NCBI RefSeq assembly: GCF_017305915.1 | Contig: NZ_JAFKJN010000013.1 | Span: forward strand, 124,001 to 188,000 | Reading direction: 5' to 3' | DNA length: 64,000 bases | From: Reyranella sp. | Lineage (GTDB): Bacteria; Pseudomonadota; Alphaproteobacteria; Reyranellales; Reyranellaceae | Translations under genes and position numbers: made by a program | Shown: piece by piece, positions 45,698 through 53,962 of the stretch | Position numbering within the stretch: position 1 is the first letter of the stretch | Layout: each line of letters opens with the position of its first letter | The notes under the pieces: model-generated | The model's database searches: none | What the model saw: only the letters and a program-made list of their open reading frames with translations | Told to the model about the DNA's origin: nothing

Positions 45698-46315
45698 ATG
45701 CAGCAGCTGTTCGCGCCGTCGTTCGCAGGACAACCCAAGCCGCCCGCGCTGATGCTGCGCCGGCTGCGGCGCCATCGCGAAGCCCTGATGGGGCCGTCGA
45801 CCGACCGGCTGTTCTTCGCTGTCTTGCCGGATGAAGCGACCGCGGCGCGCATCGCCGAGAAGGCACGCCACCTGCGCCTCAGCCACGGCCTGACCGGCAA
45901 GGGCGTCCGGTCGGAGCACCTTCACGTCACGCTGTGCCATGTCGGCGACGGCATCGGCTTGCCGCGCGATGTCGTCGATCAGGTCAAGAAGCGTGCCGCT
46001 GGGGTCACCATGCCGTCGTTCCGCGTCTCGTTCGATCGCGCCGGGAGCTTCCGGAACGGGGCGCTCGTGCTGCGCGGCGACGATGGCACGATCGGCCTCG
46101 AGATCCTGCAGCAACGTCTGAGCGATGCTCTCGACGGCCAGCCCGGCCGGGCGCGTCCGTTCACGCCGCACGTCACCATGCTGCGCGACAGCTACCGCGT
46201 ACCGGAGCAGCGCATCGAGCCGATCGAGTGGACGGTGCGAGAGGTGGTGCTGGTGCACAGCCTGCTTGGCCGTACCACTCATCGCCACATCGCCCGCTGG
46301 TCGTTGACAGGCTAG
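45698..46315 (+). CDS. 2'-5' RNA ligase family (2H phosphoesterase)
   Basis: 205 aa. The two catalytic H-x-T motifs are HLHVTLCHVGDGIGLP (about 74) and PFTPHVTMLRDSY (about 155); DRLFFAVLPDEATAARI is the usual first strand. Family members (ThpR/LigT) act as cyclic phosphodiesterases on RNA ends. A 30-residue extension precedes the domain, but GGAGAGG supports the chosen ATG. The promoter carries a LexA box, suggesting DNA-damage induction. Confidence 0.87.
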   Translation: MQQLFAPSFAGQPKPPALMLRRLRRHREALMGPSTDRLFFAVLPDEATAARIAEKARHLRLSHGLTGKGVRSEHLHVTLCHVGDGIGLPRDVVDQVKKRAAGVTMPSFRVSFDRAGSFRNGALVLRGDDGTIGLEILQQRLSDALDGQPGRARPFTPHVTMLRDSYRVPEQRIEPIEWTVREVVLVHSLLGRTTHRHIARWSLTG

Positions 46316-46331
46316 ATGCTCGCGGCTAAAA

Positions 46332-46351
46332 ACTTAACCATAAGGTTAAGT
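46332..46351. promoter_or_regulatory. Inverted repeat, possible operator
   Basis: ACTTAACC, ATAA, GGTTAAGT: perfect 8-base arms, 13 bases ahead of the GyrI-like gene start. Resembles dimeric winged-helix regulator sites (ArsR/MarR/TetR size). No regulator gene is adjacent, so the controller is unknown. Confidence 0.5.
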
Positions 46352-46363
46352 AAAGAGGCCGCC

Positions 46364-46792
46364 ATGACCTGCAGCATCGTCACCGTCGAGCGCCAGCTCA
46401 CTGCCGTCATCAAGGCGGCGTCGCCGTTCGACAAGCTGCCCGAGACCCAGCGGACGGCGCGCGCGACGCTCGCTGCGGCGCTGCCGTCGCTCGATGCCGG
46501 CCCGGTCGGCGCCGCCTGCACGCGCTGGACGCGGCCCACCGGCAGCGTGCTGCCGATGGAGATCGGCGTCATCGTGCGGACAAGCTTTGCGGCGGCGGGC
46601 TGTATCGTGCCGTCGGAGCTGCCGGCCGGCCGCGCCGTGCACCTGTCGATGAAGGGCGGCTTCGAGAACCTGCCGCGTGCCTGGGAGACGCTGTTCCACT
46701 GGCTGCAGGCCGAGAAGCTCACCGCCGCCGGCATCAACTGGGAAGTCTACGGCGCGACCGAGGACGCCGAGCTCTACGCGCTGCTCGCCTAG
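46364..46792 (+). CDS. GyrI-like/AraC effector-binding domain protein
   Basis: 142 aa. MTCSIVTVERQLTAVIKAAS, IGVIVRTSF, LPAGRAVHLSMKGGFENLP and WETLFHWLQAEKL give the two-repeat alpha/beta pattern of the GyrI-like ligand-binding domain. These stand-alone domains bind small molecules or proteins. AAAGAGG is the ribosome site; a codon 48 bases upstream is discarded as it would precede the palindrome. Confidence 0.78.
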   Translation: MTCSIVTVERQLTAVIKAASPFDKLPETQRTARATLAAALPSLDAGPVGAACTRWTRPTGSVLPMEIGVIVRTSFAAAGCIVPSELPAGRAVHLSMKGGFENLPRAWETLFHWLQAEKLTAAGINWEVYGATEDAELYALLA

Positions 46793-46830
46793 GGCGACGT
46801 GAATTCAGCTTAAGAGTGAAAGGACAGGCC

Positions 46831-47304
46831 ATGGCGAAGAACACGATTTGCGTCTGGTATGACAAGGATGCCGAGGCGGCGGCCCGCTTCTACGCCGAGA
46901 CCTTTCCCGACAGCGCGTTGGGTGCCATCCACCGCGCGCCCGGCGACTATCCGTCCGGCAAGGCGGGCGACGTCCTGATCGTTGAATTCACAGTGGCCGG
47001 AGTCCCCTGCATCGGCCTCAACGGCGGGCCTCAGTTCAAGCACAGCGAAGCCTTCTCCTTCCAGATCCTCACCGACGATCAGCAGGAGACCGATCGGTAC
47101 TGGAACGCCATCGTCGACAATGGCGGCGAGGAAAGCGCGTGCGGCTGGTGCAAGGACAAGTGGGGCGTCTCCTGGCAGATCACGCCCCGCGTGCTGATGG
47201 AGGCGATGGCGGCCGGCGGCGCCGAGGCCAAGCGCGTCTTCGAGGCGATGATGCCCATGAAGAAGATCGACGTCGCCGCGATCGAAGCGGCACGGCGCGG
47301 CTAA
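46831..47304 (+). CDS. VOC family protein (3-dmu-9_3-mt/PhnB-like)
   Basis: 157 aa. AARFYAETFPDSALGAIHRA, VLIVEFTVAGVPCIGLNGGP and CGWCKDKWGVSWQITPRVLM are the typical PF06983 segments. The fold is glyoxalase-like; the function of these proteins is mostly unknown. AAAGGA precedes the ATG at 46831; an upstream frame start five codons earlier lacks a ribosome site. Confidence 0.88.
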   Translation: MAKNTICVWYDKDAEAAARFYAETFPDSALGAIHRAPGDYPSGKAGDVLIVEFTVAGVPCIGLNGGPQFKHSEAFSFQILTDDQQETDRYWNAIVDNGGEESACGWCKDKWGVSWQITPRVLMEAMAAGGAEAKRVFEAMMPMKKIDVAAIEAARRG

Positions 47305-47305
47305 G

Positions 47306-47677
47306 CTAAGAGGTCGGGCGGCCCCTGACGCAGTTGTAGAGGCTGACGCCGATCGCCTCCTTGTTCTCGACCGCGAACCGCAGGCTAGGCTGGAAGCCGA
47401 CCGGGCAGGCGGTGAACATGAAGCCGGCGCCGGTCCATTCGAACGGCGAGGTGTAGCGGCCGCCCGGCGGCAGCTCGGTGGTGACGGTCTGTCGGTCGGC
47501 GAAGGTCATCAGCATCAGGGTGATCGGCCGGCTGCAGTCGTTGCGGACCGCGATGGCGCCGGGCGCGCTCCACAGCAGGCAGCCTTCCATATGGGCGCGC
47601 ACCTCTTCCTGCGCCCGCACGGCTCCCATCCCCGTCGTCGCCGCCATCGCCAGGGCCGCGAGCAGGAGACGCCTCAC
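47306..47677 (-). CDS. Secreted hypothetical protein with paired cysteines
   Basis: 123 aa with a GTG start overlapping the TGA of the upstream gene (GTGA). Signal peptide RRLLLAALAMAATTGMGAVR, then AQ. The mature part has four cysteines (HMEGCLLW, VRNDCSRP, FTACPVGF, LYNCVRGR), which could form two disulfides in the periplasm. Translational coupling ties it to the thioredoxin-fold/hydroxylase fusion. Family not recognised. Confidence 0.75.
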   Translation of the reverse strand: MRRLLLAALAMAATTGMGAVRAQEEVRAHMEGCLLWSAPGAIAVRNDCSRPITLMLMTFADRQTVTTELPPGGRYTSPFEWTGAGFMFTACPVGFQPSLRFAVENKEAIGVSLYNCVRGRPTS

Positions 47678-48729
47678 TTCCTGGTCCGGAAGAACGTCGT
47701 CAGCACGAAGCGGCGGCCGCGCGTCACCGGCAGCGCCTCGTGCAGCACCGAGCACGAGAATACCGCCGCGCCGCCGGCCGGCGGGCTGACCTTGACGCCG
47801 GAATATTCGGGGAAGACCAGCTCGCCGCCTTCGAAGTCGTCGTTGAGGTTGAGCGAGACGGCGAAGCTCCGGTCGGCCGTGGTCGGCGCGCCGTTGTCGC
47901 GATGGGCGCCGAAGAAGTGCTGGCCGGTATCGCTGTAGGACAGCACGACATGGGCGTCGAAGGTGAACTCGCGGTCGTAGGCGAACACCTTCACCAGCTC
48001 CGGCCCGATGCGCCAGGCGAGGCGGTCGGAAATCGCCTTCTGCATCATCGGCTCGTTGATCTGGTAGTCCTCGGTGCGCTTCAGCTCGAGCATGCCGACA
48101 TTGCCGTAGCGGCTCGAGACGCCGGAGTCCTTGTGGTCGCCCTTCTCCCACAGGCGGATTACCTGGGTGCAGAACTCGCGCTCGAACACGCGCGGCAGCA
48201 CCAGCACGGGCGCCGCCGGGGTGCGGATCACCTGGTCGGCGCCGCCGTCGCTGCGCACCGAGCTCGCGAGGTTTCCGACGGCCTCCGCCGCCGCGACCAG
48301 CGGCCGGCTGTCGAACGTGCCGGCGACACGCTGGTTGGCGTCGAGCACGATGACCCGCTGACGCAGGCCCAGGCCCGACTGGCCGAACGACACGCCGCCG
48401 CCCTGGGCCAGCAGCATCGGCACGACCTTGCGCTCGCCGTCGAGCAGCAGCAGCCGGCCGTCGGCATCGCCGCCGAGCTTGGCCCACAGCGGGACCGCAG
48501 CCGCCGCCGGCGTCGCCGCCGCGACCACGACGCCGACGCCCGCATCCAGGCAGGACTTCGCGAAGTTTCCAAAAGGCTCGGGATCGATCGTCTTGAGCTC
48601 GTCGACAACGAGGAGGGCTACCGGCTTGCCGGTGAACGACCAGATGAATTTCCGGAGCTTGCCGTCGAGGCCCGCCAGGATGAAGTCGGGAACGCGATCG
48701 CCGGGTCTGAAGGTGGGCGCGCTGGTCAT
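47674..48729 (-). CDS. Thioredoxin-fold domain fused to 2OG-Fe(II) prolyl-4-hydroxylase-like domain
   Basis: 351 aa. Residues about 1-145 resemble a peroxiredoxin/AhpC fold (FRPGDRVPDFILAGLDGKLR) but lack the peroxidatic Cys. From about 165 a P4Hc-type dioxygenase follows with HRDNGAPTTADRSFAVSLNL (His-x-Asp iron ligands), SCSVLHEALPVTRGRRFVLT (His and the 2-oxoglutarate Arg) and NDDFEGGELVFPEYSG. The likely reaction is oxidative hydroxylation; the first domain may be a binding module. Confidence 0.88.
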   Translation of the reverse strand: MTSAPTFRPGDRVPDFILAGLDGKLRKFIWSFTGKPVALLVVDELKTIDPEPFGNFAKSCLDAGVGVVVAAATPAAAAVPLWAKLGGDADGRLLLLDGERKVVPMLLAQGGGVSFGQSGLGLRQRVIVLDANQRVAGTFDSRPLVAAAEAVGNLASSVRSDGGADQVIRTPAAPVLVLPRVFEREFCTQVIRLWEKGDHKDSGVSSRYGNVGMLELKRTEDYQINEPMMQKAISDRLAWRIGPELVKVFAYDREFTFDAHVVLSYSDTGQHFFGAHRDNGAPTTADRSFAVSLNLNDDFEGGELVFPEYSGVKVSPPAGGAAVFSCSVLHEALPVTRGRRFVLTTFFRTRK

Positions 48730-48759
48730 TGTCGGCCGATACTTAGCAGCATATGCCGG

Positions 48760-49860
48760 CTAGAGGCCACCCGCGGCCTTCACCGCGTCGGCCACGGTCC
48801 TGGCCATCAGGCGGTGTCCGGCGGCGCTGAAATGCACGTCGCCGGTGAGGTAGAGATCGTGCAGCGCGGCCGCCTTGGGCGGCGCGAAGAAGGGCGCGAA
48901 GCCGTCGATGAACCGCACGCCGCTGCGCTGCGCCCAATCGTGCCAGTAGCGGAGCTGGATGCTGTCGCGATCGTCGTGGGCGATCTGATTGGGCCACGGA
49001 TAGACGATCAGCGTCAGCCGGCAGTTCCAGTCCTTGCAGTAGCCGACCAGGCGGTCCATGCGCTCGGCGGCGAGGGCGAGGCCGCGCTCGCCGAACGCCT
49101 TCATCTGCTCCGGATCGTCGGGCCAGTCGCCGCGCGAATGGTTGGTGAGGGCCTGGCCGCGCTTCTGCTGCCAGGCTGTGCGCAGCATCATCGCCAGCGC
49201 GCCGGTCACCGAGTTGCTCTGCAGGTACGTGCCGAGCTCGCTGCGGAAGGTCGCCGCCGCGGCCTCCGCGCCGGGCTGTGTTTCGGCCCTGAAGACGCGG
49301 CCGTCCTTCTCGGCATAGGACAGCGCCTCGTCGACGATGTCGGAGACGTCGAGAAAGACCAAGACGTCGCGCGGTTTGACCTTGAGCTTGTCGACCGCAT
49401 CGCGCACCCGATAGCCGTAGATCAGCGGGCTGTAGGACTGCACGCCGAGGTTCCACACGGCGGCGCCCTGCTGGCGCCAGTCGCAGGCCAGCAGGCCGGC
49501 GAAGGTCTGCTCGAACGGCAGCCCCATCCCCTCGGTGAAGGAGTCGCCGACGAGCAGGACCACGGGCTTGCCGGCGGCGAGGTCGGCGTCGGTGCCCGCG
49601 CACGAGCCAGTGCGAAAACCGAAGCGGTCCGACTGGAAGCGATAGAGGATCGGGCCGAACTGCCGGTCGACCGTGACGTCGGGCTTGAACGCATGATCGT
49701 AGGCAATGTCGAGGTCGTGCACCGCCTCGTCGATGCGGTTGGCGCGCTTGCCGGGATCGAGCCACTCGGCCGGCAGAAGTTGCGCCAGCCCGAAATCGAT
49801 CGCCAGGTAAATGGCCAGGATGATCGCGGCCTGGCGGACCACCGTCCCAATCTTGCGCAC
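48760..49860 (-). CDS. SGNH/GDSL hydrolase-like protein, membrane-anchored
   Basis: 366 aa. An N-terminal hydrophobic anchor (AAIILAIYLAIDFGLAQLLP) is followed by VVLLVGDSFTEGMGLPFEQT (block I Ser), VWNLGVQSYSPLIYGYRVRD and the C-terminal LTGDVHFSAAGHRLMARTVA (Asp and His). Such proteins include AlgX/AlgJ-type acetyl esterases and transferases of exopolysaccharide. The GTG start is preferred; a TTG 12 bases upstream is the alternative. The substrate is unknown. Confidence 0.82.
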   Translation of the reverse strand: MRKIGTVVRQAAIILAIYLAIDFGLAQLLPAEWLDPGKRANRIDEAVHDLDIAYDHAFKPDVTVDRQFGPILYRFQSDRFGFRTGSCAGTDADLAAGKPVVLLVGDSFTEGMGLPFEQTFAGLLACDWRQQGAAVWNLGVQSYSPLIYGYRVRDAVDKLKVKPRDVLVFLDVSDIVDEALSYAEKDGRVFRAETQPGAEAAAATFRSELGTYLQSNSVTGALAMMLRTAWQQKRGQALTNHSRGDWPDDPEQMKAFGERGLALAAERMDRLVGYCKDWNCRLTLIVYPWPNQIAHDDRDSIQLRYWHDWAQRSGVRFIDGFAPFFAPPKAAALHDLYLTGDVHFSAAGHRLMARTVADAVKAAGGL

Positions 49861-49891
49861 GCAAAGATCCAATGGAATCGGACTGGGGCGA

Positions 49892-49966
49892 TGGTGGGCG
49901 CGGTAGGGATTGAACCTACGACCCCACCCGTGTGAAGGGTGTGCTCTCCCGCTGAGCTACGCGCCC
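49892..49966 (-). tRNA. tRNA-Val (CAC)
   Basis: The minus-strand sequence starts GGGCGCGTAGCTCAGCGGGA, has a 5-bp anticodon stem CACCC/GGGTG around loop TTCACAC (anticodon CAC, valine GUG codon), a T arm TAGGTTCAATCCCTA and closes with CGCGCCC-A-CCA. The acceptor stem pairs fully and CCA is encoded. It lies between the SGNH gene and gph. Confidence 0.95.
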
Positions 49967-50001
49967 GGAAGGCGCGCGTATAGGGCCTCCGGTGGCGGGC
50001 G

Positions 50002-50703
50002 TCAACGGGCGGCGAGCTGCTCCAGGGCCTGCGGCAGGGCGTCGAACCGCTCGATCACCGCCTCGGCGCCGAGCTCGCTGGCGGGGGTGGTCGTGTAGCC
50101 CCAGCTCACCAGCACCGCCGGCAGGCCGGCGGCATGGGCGGCATGCACGTCGTGGATCGAATCGCCCACCATCACGGCGCGGTCGGGCGAGCGGCCCATG
50201 CGCTCGACCAGCATCAGGATGTGGCGCGGGTCGGGCTTGCGGACCGGGAAGGTGTCGGCGCCGGCCAGGTCGGCGATCGGCGGCATCAGCTTCAGATGCT
50301 CGAGGATCATCCGCGACGGCCGCTCGAACTTGTTGGTGCAGACGCCCTGCTTCAGGCCGAGCCTGTCGAAGCGGGCGACGACGTCGGAGACGCCGGCGAA
50401 GGCGGTGGTGTTGCTGACCGGATCGGCCTCGTAATAGCGCACGAACTCGGCCGTGACGGCGCTGAGCTGCCCGTCGTCGAGCTTCTCGCCGTACTTGGCG
50501 AACGCCTTGTTCATGGTGACCTTGCTGCCCTGGCCCATGAAGATCCGCACGTCGTCGAGCGTGACTTCGGGCAGGCCGTGGTCGGCCAGGACGCGGCTCA
50601 CCGCCACCTGCATGTCCTTGGCGCTGTCGATCAGGGTGCCGTCGAGGTCGTAGATCACCGTATCGAAGCGGCTGGCGAGAGGGTTGTCGGCGTTCGGATG
50701 CAT
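50002..50703 (-). CDS. gph: Phosphoglycolate phosphatase (HAD)
   Basis: 233 aa. Motif I IYDLDGTLIDSAKDMQVAVS, motif II/III VCTNKFERPSR and RKPDPRHIL, motif IV VMVGDSIHDVHAAHAAGL. This is the standard Gph arrangement with a helical cap. Removes phosphate from 2-phosphoglycolate from DNA repair. Divergent from glmU with 54 bases between the starts. Confidence 0.92.
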   Translation of the reverse strand: MHPNADNPLASRFDTVIYDLDGTLIDSAKDMQVAVSRVLADHGLPEVTLDDVRIFMGQGSKVTMNKAFAKYGEKLDDGQLSAVTAEFVRYYEADPVSNTTAFAGVSDVVARFDRLGLKQGVCTNKFERPSRMILEHLKLMPPIADLAGADTFPVRKPDPRHILMLVERMGRSPDRAVMVGDSIHDVHAAHAAGLPAVLVSWGYTTTPASELGAEAVIERFDALPQALEQLAAR

Positions 50704-50757
50704 GAACCTTCCTTAACACATCTTGCGGGACGCCCGGCCGCATGGCATCCGGCTGCC

Positions 50758-52116
50758 ATGAAATCCCCCATAGCGGTGGTGGTGCTGGCGGCGGGGGCCG
50801 GCACCCGCATGAAGTCGGCGCTCCCGAAGGTGCTGCATTCGGTCGCGGGCCGGCCGATGCTGGCGCATGTGCTGGCGGCCGTTGCCAGGCTGAAACCTGC
50901 GAAGATCGTCGGCGTGATCTCGCCCGGAGCCGAGGCAGTGGCCAAGGCCTTCGCGCCCCATCCGACGGCGGTGCAGAAGAAGGCGCAAGGCACCGGCGAC
51001 GCCGTGAAGGCAGTCCTTCCCGAGCTTCGCGGGCATTCCGGGCCGGTGCTGGTGGTCTACGGCGATTCGCCGCTGATCACCGCGGCGAGCCTGCAGCGCC
51101 TGGTCGAGGCCTGCCGCAAGGGCAAGGCTTCGGTCGGGGTGCTGGGCTTTACTGCGCGCGATCCGTCGCCCTACGGCCGGCTGGTCGTCAAGGACGGCAC
51201 ACTGGAGAGGATCGTCGAGAGCAAGGACGCCAACGCCGAGGAGAAGGCGATCGCCTTCAGCAACTCGGGCGTCACGTGCATCGCCGGCACCGAGATCGCG
51301 GCGTTCCTGGGCGCGTTGCGCAATGACAACGTCAAGAGCGAGTTCTATCTCACCGACGTGGTCGGCATCGCCCGCGCCGCCGGCCATCACGCGATAGCTG
51401 TCGCCGGCGAGGAAGCGGAATTCATGGGCGTCAACTCGCGCGCCGAGCTCGCGATGGCCGAGCGCGCGATGCAGCAGCGCCTGCGCAGCGAAGCCATGGC
51501 GGCGGGCGTCACCATGCTCGATCCCGACACGGTATGGTTGTCGGCCGACACCAGGCTCGGCAGCGACGTCACGATCGGCCCCAACGTGCGCTTCGGTCCC
51601 GGCGTCACGGTAGCGTCGAATGTGTGCATCAACGCCTTCTGCGACATCGAAGGCGCGCGCATCGCAAGCGGCGCGATCATCGGCCCGTTCGCGCGCCTGA
51701 GGCCGGGCTCCGACGTCGCCGAGGACGTCCATATCGGCAACTTCGTCGAGCTCAAGGCGACCCGCATGCGGCGCGGCGCCAAGGCCAACCATCTCGCCTA
51801 TCTGGGCGATTCCGACATCGGCGCGGCGAGCAACATCGGCGCCGGCACGATCTTCGTGAACTACGACGGCTACGGGAAGCACCGCACGGTGATCGGCGAC
51901 GACGTCTTCGTCGGCTCCAACAGCGCGCTGGTCGCCCCGGTCAAGGTCGGCAAGGGCGCCAACGTCACCGCCGGCAGCGTGATCACCGACGACGTGCCGC
52001 CCGGCGCGCTGGCATTTGGCCGCGCCCGCCAGGAGACAAAGAAGGGGCGCGCCGGCCCGCTTCGTGCGAAACTTCAGGCCAGGGCCGCCGCCGCCAAGGC
52101 GCGGAAGGGGAAATAG
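50758..52116 (+). CDS. glmU: Bifunctional N-acetylglucosamine-1-phosphate uridyltransferase/glucosamine-1-phosphate acetyltransferase
   Basis: 452 aa. VVLAAGAGTRMKSALPKVLH is the UTP-binding motif, followed by VYGDSPLITAASL; the left-handed beta-helix with hexapeptide repeats runs from about 255 to 430 (IGPNVRFGPGVTVASNVCIN, GNFVELKATRMRRGAKANHL, NYDGYGKHRTVIGDDVFVGS). It makes UDP-GlcNAc for peptidoglycan and LPS. The ATG is preferred to earlier in-frame codons that overlap gph antisense. glmS follows by 16 bases. Confidence 0.96.
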   Translation: MKSPIAVVVLAAGAGTRMKSALPKVLHSVAGRPMLAHVLAAVARLKPAKIVGVISPGAEAVAKAFAPHPTAVQKKAQGTGDAVKAVLPELRGHSGPVLVVYGDSPLITAASLQRLVEACRKGKASVGVLGFTARDPSPYGRLVVKDGTLERIVESKDANAEEKAIAFSNSGVTCIAGTEIAAFLGALRNDNVKSEFYLTDVVGIARAAGHHAIAVAGEEAEFMGVNSRAELAMAERAMQQRLRSEAMAAGVTMLDPDTVWLSADTRLGSDVTIGPNVRFGPGVTVASNVCINAFCDIEGARIASGAIIGPFARLRPGSDVAEDVHIGNFVELKATRMRRGAKANHLAYLGDSDIGAASNIGAGTIFVNYDGYGKHRTVIGDDVFVGSNSALVAPVKVGKGANVTAGSVITDDVPPGALAFGRARQETKKGRAGPLRAKLQARAAAAKARKGK

Positions 52117-52132
52117 CAGTCGGGGTCGGGGG

Positions 52133-53956
52133 ATGTGCGGGATCATCGGGATCATCGGCAAGGCGCCGGTCACGCCCTTGCTGGTCGATGCGCTGAAACG
52201 TCTTGAATATCGCGGTTACGATTCGGCCGGCGTCGCCACCCTGGTGAACGGCCATATCGAGCGCCGCCGCGCCGAGGGCAAGCTGGTCCGGCTCGAGGAG
52301 CGGCTCGGCCAGGAGCCGCTGCCCGGCATCATCGGCATCGGCCACACCCGCTGGGCGACCCACGGCAAGCCGTCGGAGCGCAACGCCCATCCGATCGCCA
52401 CCGACCGCGTGGCGATCGTGCACAACGGCATCATCGAGAATTTCCAGGAGCTCAAGGCCGAGCTGGTCGCCGAAGGCCGCCGCTTCGACAGCGACACCGA
52501 CACCGAGGTGGTGGCGCAGCTCCTGACCTCGCTGCTCGACAAGCAGATGTCGCCCGAGCAGGCGATGGGCCAGGCGATGGACCGCCTGCGCGGCGCCTTC
52601 GCGCTGGTCGCGCTGTTCAGTGGCCGCCACGACATCCTGCTCGGCGCCCGCCGCGGCAGCTCGCTCGCCGTCGGCTACGGCGACGGCGAGATGTATGTCG
52701 GCACCGATGCGCTCGCCCTGGCGCCGTTCACCAAGCGGGTGAGCTACCTCGAGGACGACGACTGGGTCGTGCTCAACGCCGACGGCTGCACGGTCTACCA
52801 GGGCGCCCGGGAAGTGACGCGCGAGATCCGCCAGAGCGGCATCTCGGGCGCCATGATCGGCAAGGGCAACCACCGCCATTTCATGCTCAAGGAGATCCAC
52901 GAGCAGCCGGCGGTGATCGGCGACACCCTGCACAGCTACCTCGATCCCTCGACGCGCAAGGTCACGCTGCCCCAGATGCCGGTCGACTGGAGCAAGGTCA
53001 GCCGCCTCACCATGACGGCGTGCGGCACGGCCTACTATGCCTGCCTGGTGGCGAAGTACTGGTTCGAGCAGCTCGCCCGCCTTCCGGTGGAAGCCGAGGT
53101 CGCCTCGGAGCTGCGCTACCGCGAGCCGCCGATGCCGAAGGACGGCGTCTGCATCGCCGTCTCCCAGTCGGGCGAGACGGTCGATACGCTGGCGGCGATC
53201 CGCTACGCCAAGGCCAACGGCCAGACGCTGCTGTCGGTGGTCAACGTGCCGGAGAGCGCGATCGCCCGAGAATCGCACGCCGTGCTGCCGACGCTGGCCG
53301 GCCCCGAGATCGGCGTCGCCTCGACCAAGGCCTTCACCACCCAGCTCACGGTGCTGCTGGCGACCGCGATGGCCGCCGGCCGCGCCCGCGGCACGCTGAG
53401 CGAAGCCGACGAGGCCAAGATCGCTCATGCCCTGATCGAGCTGCCGGCGCTGGTCAACGAGACGCTCAACAAGGAGGACGAGTACCGCCGCATCTCCGAG
53501 GACATCCTCGCCGAGGCGCGCGACGTGCTCTATCTCGGCCGCGGCACCTCGTTCCCGATCGCGCTGGAAGGCGCGCTGAAGCTCAAGGAGATCTCCTATA
53601 TCCACGCCGAGGGCTATGCCGCCGGCGAGATGAAGCACGGGCCGATCGCGCTGATCGACGAGCTGGTGCCGGTAGTAGTAGTCGCGCCGTCCGATAGCAT
53701 CTTCGACAAGACCGCGTCCAACTTCGAGCAGGTCAAGGCGCGCGGCGGCAAGCTGGTGCTGATGAGCGACGCCGCGGGCGTGGCACGGCTCGGCGCGCAG
53801 GCCGCGGCCTCGATCACGCTGCCGCCGGTCGATCCGGTGGTGGCGCCGATCCTCTACACCGTGCCGGTGCAGCTCCTCGCCTATTACACGGCGGTGGCCA
53901 AGGGCACCGACGTCGACCAGCCGCGCAATCTCGCCAAGAGCGTGACGGTCGAGTAG
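52133..53956 (+). CDS. glmS: Glutamine-fructose-6-phosphate aminotransferase
   Basis: 607 aa. Starts MCGIIGIIGKAPVTPLLVDA, whose Cys2 is the glutaminase nucleophile after Met removal. GHTRWATHGKPSERNAHPIA and HNGIIENFQELKAEL belong to the glutaminase; the isomerase half has MTACGTAYYACLVAKYW, then SQSGETVDTLAAIRYAK and AEGYAAGEMKHGPIALIDEL, ending LAKSVTVE. First step of amino-sugar synthesis; paired with glmU. No upstream glmS ribozyme is seen in the 16-base gap. Confidence 0.97.
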   Translation: MCGIIGIIGKAPVTPLLVDALKRLEYRGYDSAGVATLVNGHIERRRAEGKLVRLEERLGQEPLPGIIGIGHTRWATHGKPSERNAHPIATDRVAIVHNGIIENFQELKAELVAEGRRFDSDTDTEVVAQLLTSLLDKQMSPEQAMGQAMDRLRGAFALVALFSGRHDILLGARRGSSLAVGYGDGEMYVGTDALALAPFTKRVSYLEDDDWVVLNADGCTVYQGAREVTREIRQSGISGAMIGKGNHRHFMLKEIHEQPAVIGDTLHSYLDPSTRKVTLPQMPVDWSKVSRLTMTACGTAYYACLVAKYWFEQLARLPVEAEVASELRYREPPMPKDGVCIAVSQSGETVDTLAAIRYAKANGQTLLSVVNVPESAIARESHAVLPTLAGPEIGVASTKAFTTQLTVLLATAMAAGRARGTLSEADEAKIAHALIELPALVNETLNKEDEYRRISEDILAEARDVLYLGRGTSFPIALEGALKLKEISYIHAEGYAAGEMKHGPIALIDELVPVVVVAPSDSIFDKTASNFEQVKARGGKLVLMSDAAGVARLGAQAAASITLPPVDPVVAPILYTVPVQLLAYYTAVAKGTDVDQPRNLAKSVTVE

Positions 53957-53962
53957 GGCGCC

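Noticed and set aside
52117..52132. glmS ribozyme ahead of glmS
   Set aside because: The gap to glmU is only 16 bases, too small for a ribozyme.
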